Below are positions 10,761 to 18,453 of a stretch of 31,096 nucleotides of DNA, piece by piece. This DNA comes from JAXHUA01 sp034189695 (GTDB taxonomy: Bacteria; Chloroflexota; Dehalococcoidia; E44-bin15). The number at the start of each line of letters is the position of its first letter. Position 1 is the stretch's first letter. The notes beneath the pieces were generated by a model, which was not told where the DNA came from, did no database searches, and saw nothing but the letters and a program-made list of their open reading frames with translations. The DNA lies in the NCBI GenBank assembly GCA_034189695.1, contig JAXHUA010000063.1, positions 1 to 31,096 of the forward strand, in the 5' to 3' direction. A program made the translations under genes and the position numbers.

Positions 10761-11363
10761 GTGATTGACTGGCTGCGAGCACTCCTCCTGACGTTCGTGC
10801 CCCTCTTCATAGTCATCGACGCATTCGGCAATCTACCGTTCGTGATTGCACTCAGCGAAGACATGTCGAGCCGCGAGCGGCGCAAGATGATTCACGTCGC
10901 CATGCTCACCGCCGCGGTGGTCGGCCTTGCATTCCTGTTCTTCGGCAAGTTCATTCTCGACGTGATGGGCGTCTCCGTGGGAGCGTTTGCCATCGCTGGC
11001 GGTCTCATCCTTCTGGCGCTCTCGGTGAGGTACGTAATGACCGGACGGATGGTGGACGCAGTCAAAGAAGAGGTCGTCGCAGTCGTGCCGATCGGCACAC
11101 CCCTCACAGTCGGCCCAGCCACCATAGCCGCGTTGCTTCTACTCGCCACTCAGTTCAGCCTGCCTGTGGTGGTGGTTGCGTTCGGCCTGAACCTGTTGGT
11201 GGCTTGGGTCATATTCCTGCTTGGAGACTGGTTTGCCCGTCTCCTTGGACAAGGCGGACTGAAGGCGATTTCCAAGGTGTTCAGCCTGCTGCTCGCGGCA
11301 ATCGCGGTCACCATGATCCTCCACGGCCTGGGACTGCTCGGCATCGTGAAGCTCGCCGCCTGA
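10761..11363 (+). CDS. MarC family (UPF0056) integral membrane protein
   Basis: 200 residues with about six hydrophobic segments. The sequence fits the MarC/UPF0056 family: an opening 'FVPLFIVIDAFGNLPFVIAL', a central AIAGGLILLALSVRY and 'VPIGTPLTVGPATIAALLLL'. The family's function is not established; the old link to multiple antibiotic resistance was not upheld. The GTG at 10761 is chosen because the protein needs this first transmembrane helix and no in-frame ATG lies close by; the ribosome site is weak. It may be read through from trkAH. Confidence 0.88.
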   Translation: MIDWLRALLLTFVPLFIVIDAFGNLPFVIALSEDMSSRERRKMIHVAMLTAAVVGLAFLFFGKFILDVMGVSVGAFAIAGGLILLALSVRYVMTGRMVDAVKEEVVAVVPIGTPLTVGPATIAALLLLATQFSLPVVVVAFGLNLLVAWVIFLLGDWFARLLGQGGLKAISKVFSLLLAAIAVTMILHGLGLLGIVKLAA

Positions 11364-11483
11364 GCCCTCCACCGTGTCTGCATCGCAGGCGTTCTGAGTG
11401 TTGTGACTCCGGCGGGTACTTCGCTGCAGAGCCCTTTGTCTCTCAGCTCCAGCGGGCGCGGTGCTCCATTCAGTGAAGAAGCT

Positions 11484-13226
11484 CTAGAGGGAATGGGCGC
11501 CTGACCACAGGCCGGTGAAGAAGTGCCGCGCATTCACTCCCAGCACACGTGTGTCGTAGCCACCCTCCTGAACAACCAGCGTGGGGAGATGCAGGGAGCC
11601 TATCATCTCGCCGTTCGCCTGGAAGTCCTCGGCCTCAAGGCTCCACGTGCCAGTCGGGTCCGCCCTGGCTGTGTCCAGGCCGAGACACACGACCAGGAAA
11701 TCCGGCCTGAACCTCCCAATCCGTCGCAGGACCCTGCTGAGGACCTCTTGGTAGCGGCTGCCGTTCACGTCTTCCGGTAGTGGCACATTCACATTGTGGC
11801 GGTCGCCTCCCCAGATTCCCCGTTCATCCTCGAAGCCGCTGAAATAGGGGTAGGCGAAATGCGGGTGCCCGTGAATCGACACGGTCAGCACGTCGGAGCG
11901 CTCATAGAATATGTTCTGCTGTCCGTTGCCATGATGATAGTCGATATCGAGCATAGCGACTTTGCCGTACGTGCTCAGGAAGTTCGCCGCGATTGCCGCC
12001 GAGTTGAAGTAGCAGAACCCGCCGAAGCTGCGGTGCTCAGCATGGTGGCCCGGCGGCCGCAGGAGAGCGTAGGCCAGGCGTTGACCTTCGAGGATCTCGC
12101 CGGCCGCCGTCAGCGCGCAGTCCGCGGCTCGCCTGGCCGCCAGGTAGGCGTTGCGGTTGACCGGTGTGAACGTGTCAATGCAGTAGTAGCCAGCACGAAT
12201 GGCAAGCTCTTTTGGAGGCCGGGTGCTGTTGCGAATCGGGAATACGTAAGGGTAGATGGACCTCCCCGCTTCGAGGGTGCTGCACACCCGCTTCAAGTAG
12301 TCAACAAACTGAGAATCGTGCACTGCCTTGATGTGCCGCTCCGAGAAATGCCTTGGCGTGACCTTTCGAAACAGGTCGGTCCGCTCCAGTTCTTCGAGGA
12401 TAGCTTCTATTCTCACCGGTGACTCAACATACCCCACCTCGTCCACGTGGTGGATCCAGTGCCGGTCGTTGACCAGAAGGCTGATTCGCTTGTCGGCGGG
12501 CACAGACATCTTCGCCGGGATGCCTTTGCTCTTCCTGACGTATCTCGGTGGTCTCATCTGTATCGGGTCGTCGTGGAACGAATCCACCACCATTTCGACG
12601 TAGTCTTGCGGACACACCGCGGCATACTTGCGTTCAAGTATCGCACGTACGATAGTCCGGGCATGTTCATTGGCCACCTCAATGCCCTGGCCAAGGTCAT
12701 CGTACACAAGGTATGGCGGGTTGTCGGTGCCGGGTTCGACCGGCGTCTCGTAGGCGGTATTCGCGATGGGGCGAGCGCCGTACCGCTCGTAGAATCGCAA
12801 GCGGGCTGCGTTACGTTCCCTCACCTCCGGGTTCTGAGACAGCTTCGGGTCGTCGGGCAGGCACTCGAAAAACAGGCCCACCGTCCTCAGGTGCAGCACC
12901 TCCTCCCGAATCCTCTCATACAGCGCACCACCAACGCCCCGGCCCATCTCCAGCTCCGCCGTTGAGATGAAATCGAGATAACAGAATCGCAACACCGGCT
13001 CGTGGAACAGCAGGGCCAGCCCCTTGATGTGTCCTTTGAAGTCGTCAGCCACGAAAAGGATTGAGCGGAAACGGTACTTCAGGGGATTCCGCAGTTGCTG
13101 CGGCAGCTTCGCTATCTCTTTCCTTGACAGCCCCGGGAACTGAGCCCTCAGGATTCGCTGAGCCTCAGCCACCGCTTCCTTATTCGCGGGTGTCACGTCG
13201 TCGTAGACTCGCCGGATGCGAAACAT
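11484..13226 (-). CDS. GNAT acetyltransferase fused to histone-deacetylase-family amidohydrolase
   Basis: 580 residues. The N-terminal part (about 1-190) is a GNAT N-acyltransferase with the acetyl-CoA loop RGVGGALYERI (96-106) and a downstream NAARLRFYERYGARP. The C-terminal part (about 250-580) is a zinc amidohydrolase of the HDAC/acetylpolyamine amidohydrolase fold: the PPGHHAEH histidine pair H394/H395, zinc ligands D429 and H431 in LDIDYHHGNG, third ligand D518 in LGLDTARADP, and catalytic-type Y557 in QEGGYD. All expected active-site residues of both halves appear present, so one chain may both add and remove acetyl groups. Likely substrates are small amines or lysine derivatives, given the adjacent kamA operon; protein lysines remain possible. 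The ATG at 13226 (GTGAGG upstream) is preferred over the longer open frame to 13358. Confidence 0.85.
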   Translation of the reverse strand: MFRIRRVYDDVTPANKEAVAEAQRILRAQFPGLSRKEIAKLPQQLRNPLKYRFRSILFVADDFKGHIKGLALLFHEPVLRFCYLDFISTAELEMGRGVGGALYERIREEVLHLRTVGLFFECLPDDPKLSQNPEVRERNAARLRFYERYGARPIANTAYETPVEPGTDNPPYLVYDDLGQGIEVANEHARTIVRAILERKYAAVCPQDYVEMVVDSFHDDPIQMRPPRYVRKSKGIPAKMSVPADKRISLLVNDRHWIHHVDEVGYVESPVRIEAILEELERTDLFRKVTPRHFSERHIKAVHDSQFVDYLKRVCSTLEAGRSIYPYVFPIRNSTRPPKELAIRAGYYCIDTFTPVNRNAYLAARRAADCALTAAGEILEGQRLAYALLRPPGHHAEHRSFGGFCYFNSAAIAANFLSTYGKVAMLDIDYHHGNGQQNIFYERSDVLTVSIHGHPHFAYPYFSGFEDERGIWGGDRHNVNVPLPEDVNGSRYQEVLSRVLRRIGRFRPDFLVVCLGLDTARADPTGTWSLEAEDFQANGEMIGSLHLPTLVVQEGGYDTRVLGVNARHFFTGLWSGAHSL

Positions 13227-13389
13227 CTGCTCTGCCTCACGATGGTGGTAGGACGGCAACGTGCGACTCGCCACGGTGCATCCCCACCACCCCTCCACAG
13301 CCAACAGGCGAAACCGCCTGGAGCCGAACAATAATTGCACAGGTCGTGGATTCCCCATCCGCGCTCGTGCGCCGGCAGTGCTGACCGCC

Positions 13390-13468
13390 TTGCAGAGAAC
13401 GGGTCAACTGTGGTATGACTAGACATGGCTCGGACGGAGTCGTAGCGGTCATGACATCCCTTTCATGC
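13390..13468 (+). promoter_or_regulatory. Possible promoter and CATG sites of the 116-residue winged-helix gene
   Basis: TTGCAG (13390-13395) and TATGAC (13414-13419) are 18 bp apart with an extended TGG before the -10. CATG follows at 13424, 13450 and 13464; the last two are 14 bp apart, as in the arrays at 17736, 20666 and 20996, but the array is incomplete. Confidence 0.3.
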
Positions 13469-13523
13469 ATTGGACATCACCAGCAGTCATGCCGAGAACG
13501 CAGCCTGAGAGGTGGTCCTGCAC

Positions 13524-13874
13524 ATGCCGCAATGGAGTTTCCTCACCAACCATGCACTGGTCTTGAGCTTTATTGCCCAGCACCCCAGCATAACAGCGCG
13601 CGAGTTGGCGCAGGCGGTGGGCATCACCGAGAGAGCGGTGCGCCGCATAGTCCAAGACCTTGAAACCGACGGGTACGTGGCGAAGAGGCGGGTCGGGAGA
13701 GGATTGCGATACCGTGTCAACCCGGACCTGTCATTGCGCCACGAGGCCCACTGGGACAAAGCGGTGGGCGACCTGCTGGAGCTTCTTGGCTGGAAGAAGC
13801 GGGCGACACGTGTGCAGCGCAAGGCGTCTTCGAGGCCTGTAGGGACACACAACGTCGTCACACCCCAGCAGTAG
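13524..13874 (+). CDS. Small winged helix-turn-helix transcriptional regulator
   Basis: 116 residues. Residues 1-75 form a MarR/Lrp-like winged helix: HPSITARELAQAVGITERAVRRI is the helix-turn-helix, followed by DLETDGYVAKRRVGRGLRYRV as the wing. The rest (HEAHWDKAVGDLLELLGW) is probably a dimerisation helix, with a basic, low-complexity tail. The ATG at 13524 has GAGGTGG 8 nt upstream; a GTG at 13512 is less well placed. It is convergent with the kamA operon and overlaps the 3' end of its last gene by 17 bp, and is divergent from the GNAT-HDAC gene. It is a candidate regulator of either. Confidence 0.85.
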   Translation: MPQWSFLTNHALVLSFIAQHPSITARELAQAVGITERAVRRIVQDLETDGYVAKRRVGRGLRYRVNPDLSLRHEAHWDKAVGDLLELLGWKKRATRVQRKASSRPVGTHNVVTPQQ

Positions 13875-14370
13875 CAGTACCTGGCGATTCTCCGCACAGC
13901 CGCTTCTGAAACACAAGCTTGTCATCTTCCGGCGCGTAGAAGTCGGGGATGCGACAGATCAAGTGATAGCCGTGTGAGCAATGAAAGCGCCTCGTCCTCT
14001 CGTACTCGGGTCTGGATGAGGTCTCTATGAGGGCCAGACGTCCGCGAGCCTGCCGCGCCTTTTCCTCCGCGCAGGCCAGAAGGGTGCCGCCAATGCCCTG
14101 CCCCTGCCGATGCGGCTCCACCGCCAGCCAGTAGATGTCCCATGTTCCGTCGGTCAGCGGGGTCGGCCCACAGCACACATAGCCAACGACGGTGCCGCTG
14201 ACCTGCGCCACCATCACCTGATACCCCGACCCAACGGGGTCAGCCAGGTAGCTGTCCAGCACTTCCTCAGCGACGGCGACGTCGGCCGCCTTGAACTCCG
14301 GCGTAGCTCTCAGAATCCGCATCAAAGCTCGCTTATCGTCACGGCCCATAAGCCGAATCCGACACGTCAC
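13858..14370 (-). CDS. GNAT family N-acetyltransferase, last gene of the kamA operon
   Basis: 170 residues, single GNAT domain: 'YWLAVEPHRQGQGIGGTLLA' supplies motif A with the acetyl-CoA loop QGQGIG, then ARGRLALIETSS and ERTRRFHCSHGYHL motif B, ending KLVFQKRL. The start is the GTG at 14370, which overlaps the TGA of the preceding ATP-grasp gene (GTGA) and has GGGAGG 6 nt upstream. The frame is open to 14463 but that extension lies inside the neighbour. Translational coupling to a lysine 2,3-aminomutase and two peptide-ligase-like enzymes suggests it acetylates their product, analogous in role to AblB in N-epsilon-acetyl-beta-lysine synthesis, though it is much shorter than AblB. Confidence 0.87.
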   Translation of the reverse strand: MTCRIRLMGRDDKRALMRILRATPEFKAADVAVAEEVLDSYLADPVGSGYQVMVAQVSGTVVGYVCCGPTPLTDGTWDIYWLAVEPHRQGQGIGGTLLACAEEKARQARGRLALIETSSRPEYERTRRFHCSHGYHLICRIPDFYAPEDDKLVFQKRLCGESPGTATAGV

Positions 14371-15368
14371 TGTGAGCCTCCCAGAGCCAGTTGGAGAACA
14401 TGAGCAATGAGTTCGCCGTACTGCATTCCAGCGGCCCGCGCCTGGCGCGCCACACCGGAGCACGGTGATATGTCGGGATTGGGGTTGACGTCCAGGACGT
14501 GAGGTTCGCCATGGTCATCCAGCCGGAAATCAACCCGAGCATAGCCGCAGCACCGCAGCACTCGAAACGCTTTCAGCGCCATATCAGCCATCTCCCGCCG
14601 TAGCCCATCGTCTATCCACGCCGGACACACAGGCTGGGTGCACTTGAAGTAGACGCTGTCCGGGTCCCACTTCGCCTCGAACGTCAGCAGCCTTGGCAAG
14701 GAATGCGGCAAGGAATAGACAATCTCAGAGACTGGGAGGACCGCCGGTCTCTCGTTACCCAATACAGTCGCGTTGAACTCCCGGCCACTGAGGTACTCCT
14801 CGACCAGGGCTTCGCCGCCGTACCGCGAGCTGATACGCACAATCTCCTCCGCAAGCGACCGCCTGTCGTGGACCACGCTCTCCGAGGAAAGGCCATGACT
14901 CGCATGTTCGTTGCAGGGCTTCACGATGCAGGGGTAGCCCAGGACAAATGACGGAAGCGTCGCCGGCGTCAGCACCTGGCAGCGAGGTGTGGCAATGCCA
15001 GCCGCATCCAGCAAACGCCCGGCGGTCATCTTGTCCACAGCGACACGCAGGGCGTACCCCGAAGAGCCGGTGAAAGGCGTTCCGGTCTCCGCCAGGATCT
15101 CGGCCACTGCTGCTTCGGACCCAACCGAGTCATCGAAACCCTCGAAGAGATTGAAGACCGCGTCAGCCTTCATGCCGGAGATATCGTCTCTCACACGCTC
15201 GAGTGGAGGACGCAGCGGCACCCGAGCGGTCGGGTACTCCGACTCCGCCAGAGCACGTTCCACTGCTTCCACCTCATCCAGGACGGCGAGGACTGCCCTC
15301 GCCTCTCCGACAGCGCCGTAACGGCCTGCGGCGGGCTCGTTGTAGACAATGGCTACTGCGGGACGCAT
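14367..15368 (-). CDS. ATP-grasp ligase (D-Ala-D-Ala ligase-like), second of two
   Basis: 333 residues with a Ddl-type fold: N-terminal domain ending ETGTPFTGSSGYALRVAVDK, central ATP-binding domain with YPCIVKPCNEHASHGL, and the C-terminal metal/phosphate site ARVDFRLDDHGEPHVLDVNPNPDISP. The glycine-rich loop reads NEHASHG instead of the usual EGSS-G type. The ATG at 15368 has AGGAGG 9 nt upstream and overlaps the first ATP-grasp gene by 16 bp. It probably activates a carboxylate as acyl phosphate and joins it to an amine, with beta-lysine or a beta-lysyl intermediate as one partner by context. A cell-wall Ddl role is unlikely in this setting. Confidence 0.85.
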   Translation of the reverse strand: MRPAVAIVYNEPAAGRYGAVGEARAVLAVLDEVEAVERALAESEYPTARVPLRPPLERVRDDISGMKADAVFNLFEGFDDSVGSEAAVAEILAETGTPFTGSSGYALRVAVDKMTAGRLLDAAGIATPRCQVLTPATLPSFVLGYPCIVKPCNEHASHGLSSESVVHDRRSLAEEIVRISSRYGGEALVEEYLSGREFNATVLGNERPAVLPVSEIVYSLPHSLPRLLTFEAKWDPDSVYFKCTQPVCPAWIDDGLRREMADMALKAFRVLRCCGYARVDFRLDDHGEPHVLDVNPNPDISPCSGVARQARAAGMQYGELIAHVLQLALGGSQ

Positions 15369-16360
15369 TGCGGGTACCTCCTCAGCGCACTACTGAGAAC
15401 GGCTTCCACAAGAACATCGTAACTGAGGCCCATCCTGTAGGCCATGATTGGCAGGTCGCTGGTCCTAGGGTTGAGACCTGGCAACGGGTTGACCTCCAGG
15501 AAATAGGGCACGCCCTCTCGGCTCAACCTGAAGTCGATTCTGGCGACGTCACGACAGCCGAGGGCGGTGAACGCCTTCAGGCTGGACTCAACGACACGCT
15601 GCATGACCCCCTGCTCGAACTGGGCGGGACACTCGTAGTCCACCAGCGATTCCCAGTCCCGCTTCACCTCAAGGGAGTAGACGAAATACGGTCCACCTCG
15701 CCTCGGCAGCACCCGCATGACGCCTACGGGCTGCGGCGGGTCGTTGCCCACCATCCCGACGGTCACCTCGTCCCCGTCGATGAACTCCTCAATGAGCACC
15801 GGCTGCCCGTAGCGCTGCAGCAAGGACGCGGACACGTCCACAAGCTGCTCGGCATCGTCGACCCGCGAGTTGAGGCGTATGCCCTTGCTCGAGCCCTCGC
15901 AGGCCGGCTTGACGAACGCGGGAAGAGGAAAGCCTTTTGCAGCCACTTCGGCGAGCCCTTCGTGACTGGCAACCACCGACCACCTTGGTGTCGCAACACC
16001 ATGCTGGGCCACGATCCCCTTCGCAAGAGGTTTGTCCAGGCATATGCCTAAGCACACGGGGTCGGAGCCGGTGTACGGTATGCCGAGCATCTCGAGCACC
16101 GAGGGCACCTGCGCCTCTCTGCTTCGGTGGTTGCCCAGTCCTTCGCTGATATTGAACACGAAATCAACGTCTTCCCTGAGGATAGTGACAAGGAATTCCC
16201 GGCCTCCACCGAGGAACACCACCGAGTGCCCGTGGCTTTCGAGAGCTGCACCGAGGGTCTCCACCGTTTCCAGACAGTCGTATTCCTCCAGCGCGTCTTC
16301 AGCGCCGCACTGACTCACTGGCACAGCCTCCCTAAGATCGTACGACAGCCCTATTCTCAT
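15353..16360 (-). CDS. ATP-grasp ligase (D-Ala-D-Ala ligase-like), first of two
   Basis: 335 residues. The N-terminal domain holds DVDFVFNISEGLGNHRSREAQ and LGIPYTGSDP; the ATP-binding core has FPLPAFVKPACEGSSKGI, with the Ddl-like EGSS loop, and EEFIDGDEVTVG; the C-terminal site is ARIDFRLSREGVPYFLEVNPLPGLNP. The ATG at 16360 is preceded by AGGAGGAGAGG, and the start lies 29 bp inside the 3' end of kamA. It differs clearly from the downstream ATP-grasp protein (only motif-level similarity), so the two likely catalyse successive ligations rather than being a recent duplication. The products are not known. Confidence 0.87.
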   Translation of the reverse strand: MRIGLSYDLREAVPVSQCGAEDALEEYDCLETVETLGAALESHGHSVVFLGGGREFLVTILREDVDFVFNISEGLGNHRSREAQVPSVLEMLGIPYTGSDPVCLGICLDKPLAKGIVAQHGVATPRWSVVASHEGLAEVAAKGFPLPAFVKPACEGSSKGIRLNSRVDDAEQLVDVSASLLQRYGQPVLIEEFIDGDEVTVGMVGNDPPQPVGVMRVLPRRGGPYFVYSLEVKRDWESLVDYECPAQFEQGVMQRVVESSLKAFTALGCRDVARIDFRLSREGVPYFLEVNPLPGLNPRTSDLPIMAYRMGLSYDVLVEAVLSSALRRYPQCVPQ

Positions 16361-17678
16361 CCTCTCCTCCTGCTGACGTGGCCACGATCTTCGTCTCACG
16401 CTCTGGCTCGCGCCTGGAGTTGAACGCCCCACCCCGGCTATGACGCCCGTTCTTCGGGACCCGCTGCGCGACTGGGTTCCTGTAGCGGAACAAACGGAAC
16501 TCGTAGTTCCTCAGCACCAGCTCAGACTTCGTGTGTGACTTCACGTAGTTCGGCTGTAACGGGACTTTACCACCGCCGTTGGGAAGGTCAACGACAAAGG
16601 TCGGAATGGCCAGGCCCGACGTATGCCCCCTCATCCCCTCGATGATCTTCAGCCCAACGTCCACCGGGGTCCGCAGGTGCTCTGTTCCCCGTACCTCATC
16701 GCACTGGAACAGATAGTACGGTCGCACCCTGCTCTTGAGGAGCCCATGACACAGCCTGGTCTGTGCCTCCACACTGTCGTTCACGCCTCGTAGCAGGACC
16801 GACTGGTTGTTGACCGGCACGCCAGCGCGGAGCAATCGCTCACATGCCGCAGCCGACTCAGGAGTTATCTCCCGTTCATGGTTGAAGTGCGTATTGAACC
16901 ATACAGGGCCGTATCCCGACAGCATGCTGCACAGCTCGTCGTCAATACGCTGCGGCAGCACTACCGGGAACCGGCTACCGATACGTATGATGTCCACGTG
17001 CCGTATCCGTCTCAACCCGGAGATTACCTCTTCGAGACGGCCGACGGACAGAACGAGTGGGTCGCCGCCGGAGATGATGACATCCCGGATACTCGTGTTG
17101 TCGCGGATGTAGCCCAGCATCGCCTCCACCTGGTCGCGCGTGCGTATCCACTTGCCGTGACGCCATTCTCTCTTCCGCGTGCAGTGGCGGCAGAACACCG
17201 GGCAGATGTTCGTCAACACCATCAACACTCTGTCTGGATAGCGATGCACGAGCCCGGGCACCACTGAGTCGCCCCTCTCTTCCAGGGGGTCATCGAGGCC
17301 GATTCCCGCCAGGGCCGTCTCCTCCAGACAAGGAATCGCCTGCCTTCGAATTGGGTCGTCCGGGTCCTCTGGATTCATCAGACACAGGTAATAGGGTGTA
17401 ACCGACAGGGGATACTCGCGGGTTACCAGTTTCAGTTCTGCCTTTTCCTGGCTCGATAGGGGAATGAAGCTCGACAGTTCGTCAATCGAGGTGATGCGAT
17501 TGGCGAACTGCCATTTCCAGTCTTTCCACAGTTCCTCTGGGATGTGCTCGAAGAGTCGCCTCCTGTGGCCAGAGGCGATAGTACTTGGCGGTTCTTCCTC
17601 CGCGTCGCTCTTCAACGAAGCGGCTTGCAGCGGTTGTCCTTCAGTGTGACATGGCGCGGCCGTGTCAGACGCTTTCAT
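16332..17678 (-). CDS. kamA: KamA family radical SAM lysine 2,3-aminomutase
   Basis: 448 residues. A radical SAM, PLP-dependent enzyme that converts L-alpha-lysine to beta-lysine. The cluster motif CxxxCxxC is C159-PVF-C163-RH-C166. The PLP lysine is K371 in DLPNGGGKVPLQPNYV. Two aspartates that bind the lysine side-chain ammonium in the clostridial enzyme have counterparts here: D327 (FQCDEVRGTEH) and D364 (FVVDLPN); glutamate 2,3-aminomutases replace these, so lysine is the predicted substrate. 'RGVNDS' and 'RTPVDVGLKIIEGMRGHTSG' are also typical. The C-terminal 40 residues are charged and unconserved-looking and overlap the next gene. Start ATG 17678 has AAGGAGGGGA upstream. First gene of a four-gene overlapping operon with a clear promoter at 17780-17808. 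Confidence 0.93.
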   Translation of the reverse strand: MKASDTAAPCHTEGQPLQAASLKSDAEEEPPSTIASGHRRRLFEHIPEELWKDWKWQFANRITSIDELSSFIPLSSQEKAELKLVTREYPLSVTPYYLCLMNPEDPDDPIRRQAIPCLEETALAGIGLDDPLEERGDSVVPGLVHRYPDRVLMVLTNICPVFCRHCTRKREWRHGKWIRTRDQVEAMLGYIRDNTSIRDVIISGGDPLVLSVGRLEEVISGLRRIRHVDIIRIGSRFPVVLPQRIDDELCSMLSGYGPVWFNTHFNHEREITPESAAACERLLRAGVPVNNQSVLLRGVNDSVEAQTRLCHGLLKSRVRPYYLFQCDEVRGTEHLRTPVDVGLKIIEGMRGHTSGLAIPTFVVDLPNGGGKVPLQPNYVKSHTKSELVLRNYEFRLFRYRNPVAQRVPKNGRHSRGGAFNSRREPERETKIVATSAGGEDENRAVVRS

Positions 17679-17735
17679 GCCGGCTGTCCCCTCCTTATTT
17701 CTAAATCTCTAACTGGCTCCAAGTGTCGCCTGAAT

Positions 17736-17808
17736 CATGCTACCTGAGTCACGAAGTGGACTTCATGACTTATGTTACATCTATAGCATGAAATGTCCCG
17801 TCTGTCAA
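17736..17808 (-). promoter_or_regulatory. kamA operon promoter with 14-bp-spaced CATG-like elements
   Basis: Minus strand: TTGACA (17803-17808), 17-bp spacer ending TGC (extended -10), then TATAGA (17780-17785). Downstream of the -10, CATG or near-CATG cores begin at 17778 (CATC), 17764 (CATG), 17750 (CACG) and 17736 (CATG), exactly 14 bp apart. The -35 and -10 lie within the last codons of the upstream cysteine-cluster gene. It shares TATTGACA and TGCT with the promoters at 20713-20742 and 20964-20992. Confidence 0.65.
17747..17770. promoter_or_regulatory. 24-bp interrupted palindrome at the kamA transcription start
   Basis: AGTCA (17747-17751), one unpaired position, GAAGT (17753-17757), a GG centre, ACTTC (17760-17764), one unpaired position, TGACT (17766-17770). 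It touches the stop codon of the upstream gene and spans about +3 to +26 of the predicted kamA transcript. It could be an operator, a leader hairpin, or the terminator stem of the upstream gene; no T-tract is present. Confidence 0.5.
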
Positions 17809-18390
17809 TAGGGTATCGGCGCTTCTCCTCGAAACCGCCTGGTCAGCCACTCGTTCCAGATAGGCAACGAATGCATCCCCGAAGTAGTATCTAAGCTCTT
17901 CCTTCTGCGCGTCGAATACAGACATCCCCTGACCCCGACAGGGCAGTTCATCAAGGAACTCGCTCACCACCAGCCGACCACTCTCCCACGTGAGCGGGAA
18001 AAGGCAACACACCATCGGCTTGAGCCAGTGCACATCGAGCCCCATTTCAGTAGCCAGCCGGTGCAGATGGCATCCGCCCAACACGTGGTCGAAGAACACA
18101 CACTTGCCGCCGTATACCCTGGTGTTCTCGCGCTGACCAGTCGGGTAGTCAGGGTCATCCTCCACCCTCTCCTCGAACCAGTCACCGACGGGGCAGCCGA
18201 CAACGGGTTCGAGGTGTCCAACGTGGGCCAGTATCCTATCCCTCTCGCCACGCTCCACGGGGCACCCGTAGTTGCAGCAAAGGCTGTCACAAAGGCTGTG
18301 TTCGCAACGCGCGAGGTATGTCCTGGTGAACACGTTCTCGTCCACCTCGCGTATCCTCACCGTGTTCGTCGTACTCTCCACCTTTATCAT
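17770..18390 (-). CDS. Cysteine-cluster protein (YkgJ/DUF3109-like), probable metal or Fe-S binding
   Basis: 206 residues, soluble. Eleven cysteines occur in blocks: C29-x4-C34-x3-CC38/39-x3-C43, C66, C97 in KCVFFD, C107 in GGCHLHRL, CC128/129 in LKPMVCCLFPLTWE, and C151. The pattern 'C-x-F...GCxLH...C-x-LFPL' resembles the YkgJ-type zinc/iron-chelating domain and DUF3109 proteins, whose biochemical role is unclear. The ATG at 18390 has GAGG about 10 nt upstream, and a 7-bp stem-loop lies just before it. It follows an MFS gene by 63 bp on the same strand, and its 3' end contains the kamA promoter. Confidence 0.75.
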   Translation of the reverse strand: MIKVESTTNTVRIREVDENVFTRTYLARCEHSLCDSLCCNYGCPVERGERDRILAHVGHLEPVVGCPVGDWFEERVEDDPDYPTGQRENTRVYGGKCVFFDHVLGGCHLHRLATEMGLDVHWLKPMVCCLFPLTWESGRLVVSEFLDELPCRGQGMSVFDAQKEELRYYFGDAFVAYLERVADQAVSRRSADTLLTDGTFHAIDVT

Positions 18391-18406
18391 CCGTCTTGCC
18401 TCACAA

Positions 18407-18425
18407 CGCTCCCTTGCCGGGAGCG
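18407..18425 (-). terminator. Stem-loop between the MFS gene and the cysteine-cluster gene
   Basis: CGCTCCC (18407-18413) pairs perfectly with GGGAGCG (18419-18425) around a 5-nt loop. It fills most of the 63-bp gap and has no T-tract, so it may be a weak terminator, an mRNA-processing stem or a leader structure. Confidence 0.3.
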
Positions 18426-18453
18426 GCTATCTCCCCGATACCGCACACCTGGC

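Noticed and set aside
14367..16360. The ATP-grasp genes as cell-wall D-Ala-D-Ala ligases
   Set aside because: Two dissimilar copies are translationally coupled to kamA and a GNAT, with no mur or van genes; a peptidoglycan role does not fit the context.
16332..17678. KamA as glutamate 2,3-aminomutase or as EpmB for EF-P modification
   Set aside because: Both aspartates expected for lysine binding are present, arguing against glutamate; no EF-P or EpmA gene is nearby and the ATP-grasp/GNAT neighbours point to small-molecule synthesis. EpmB-like use cannot be fully excluded.
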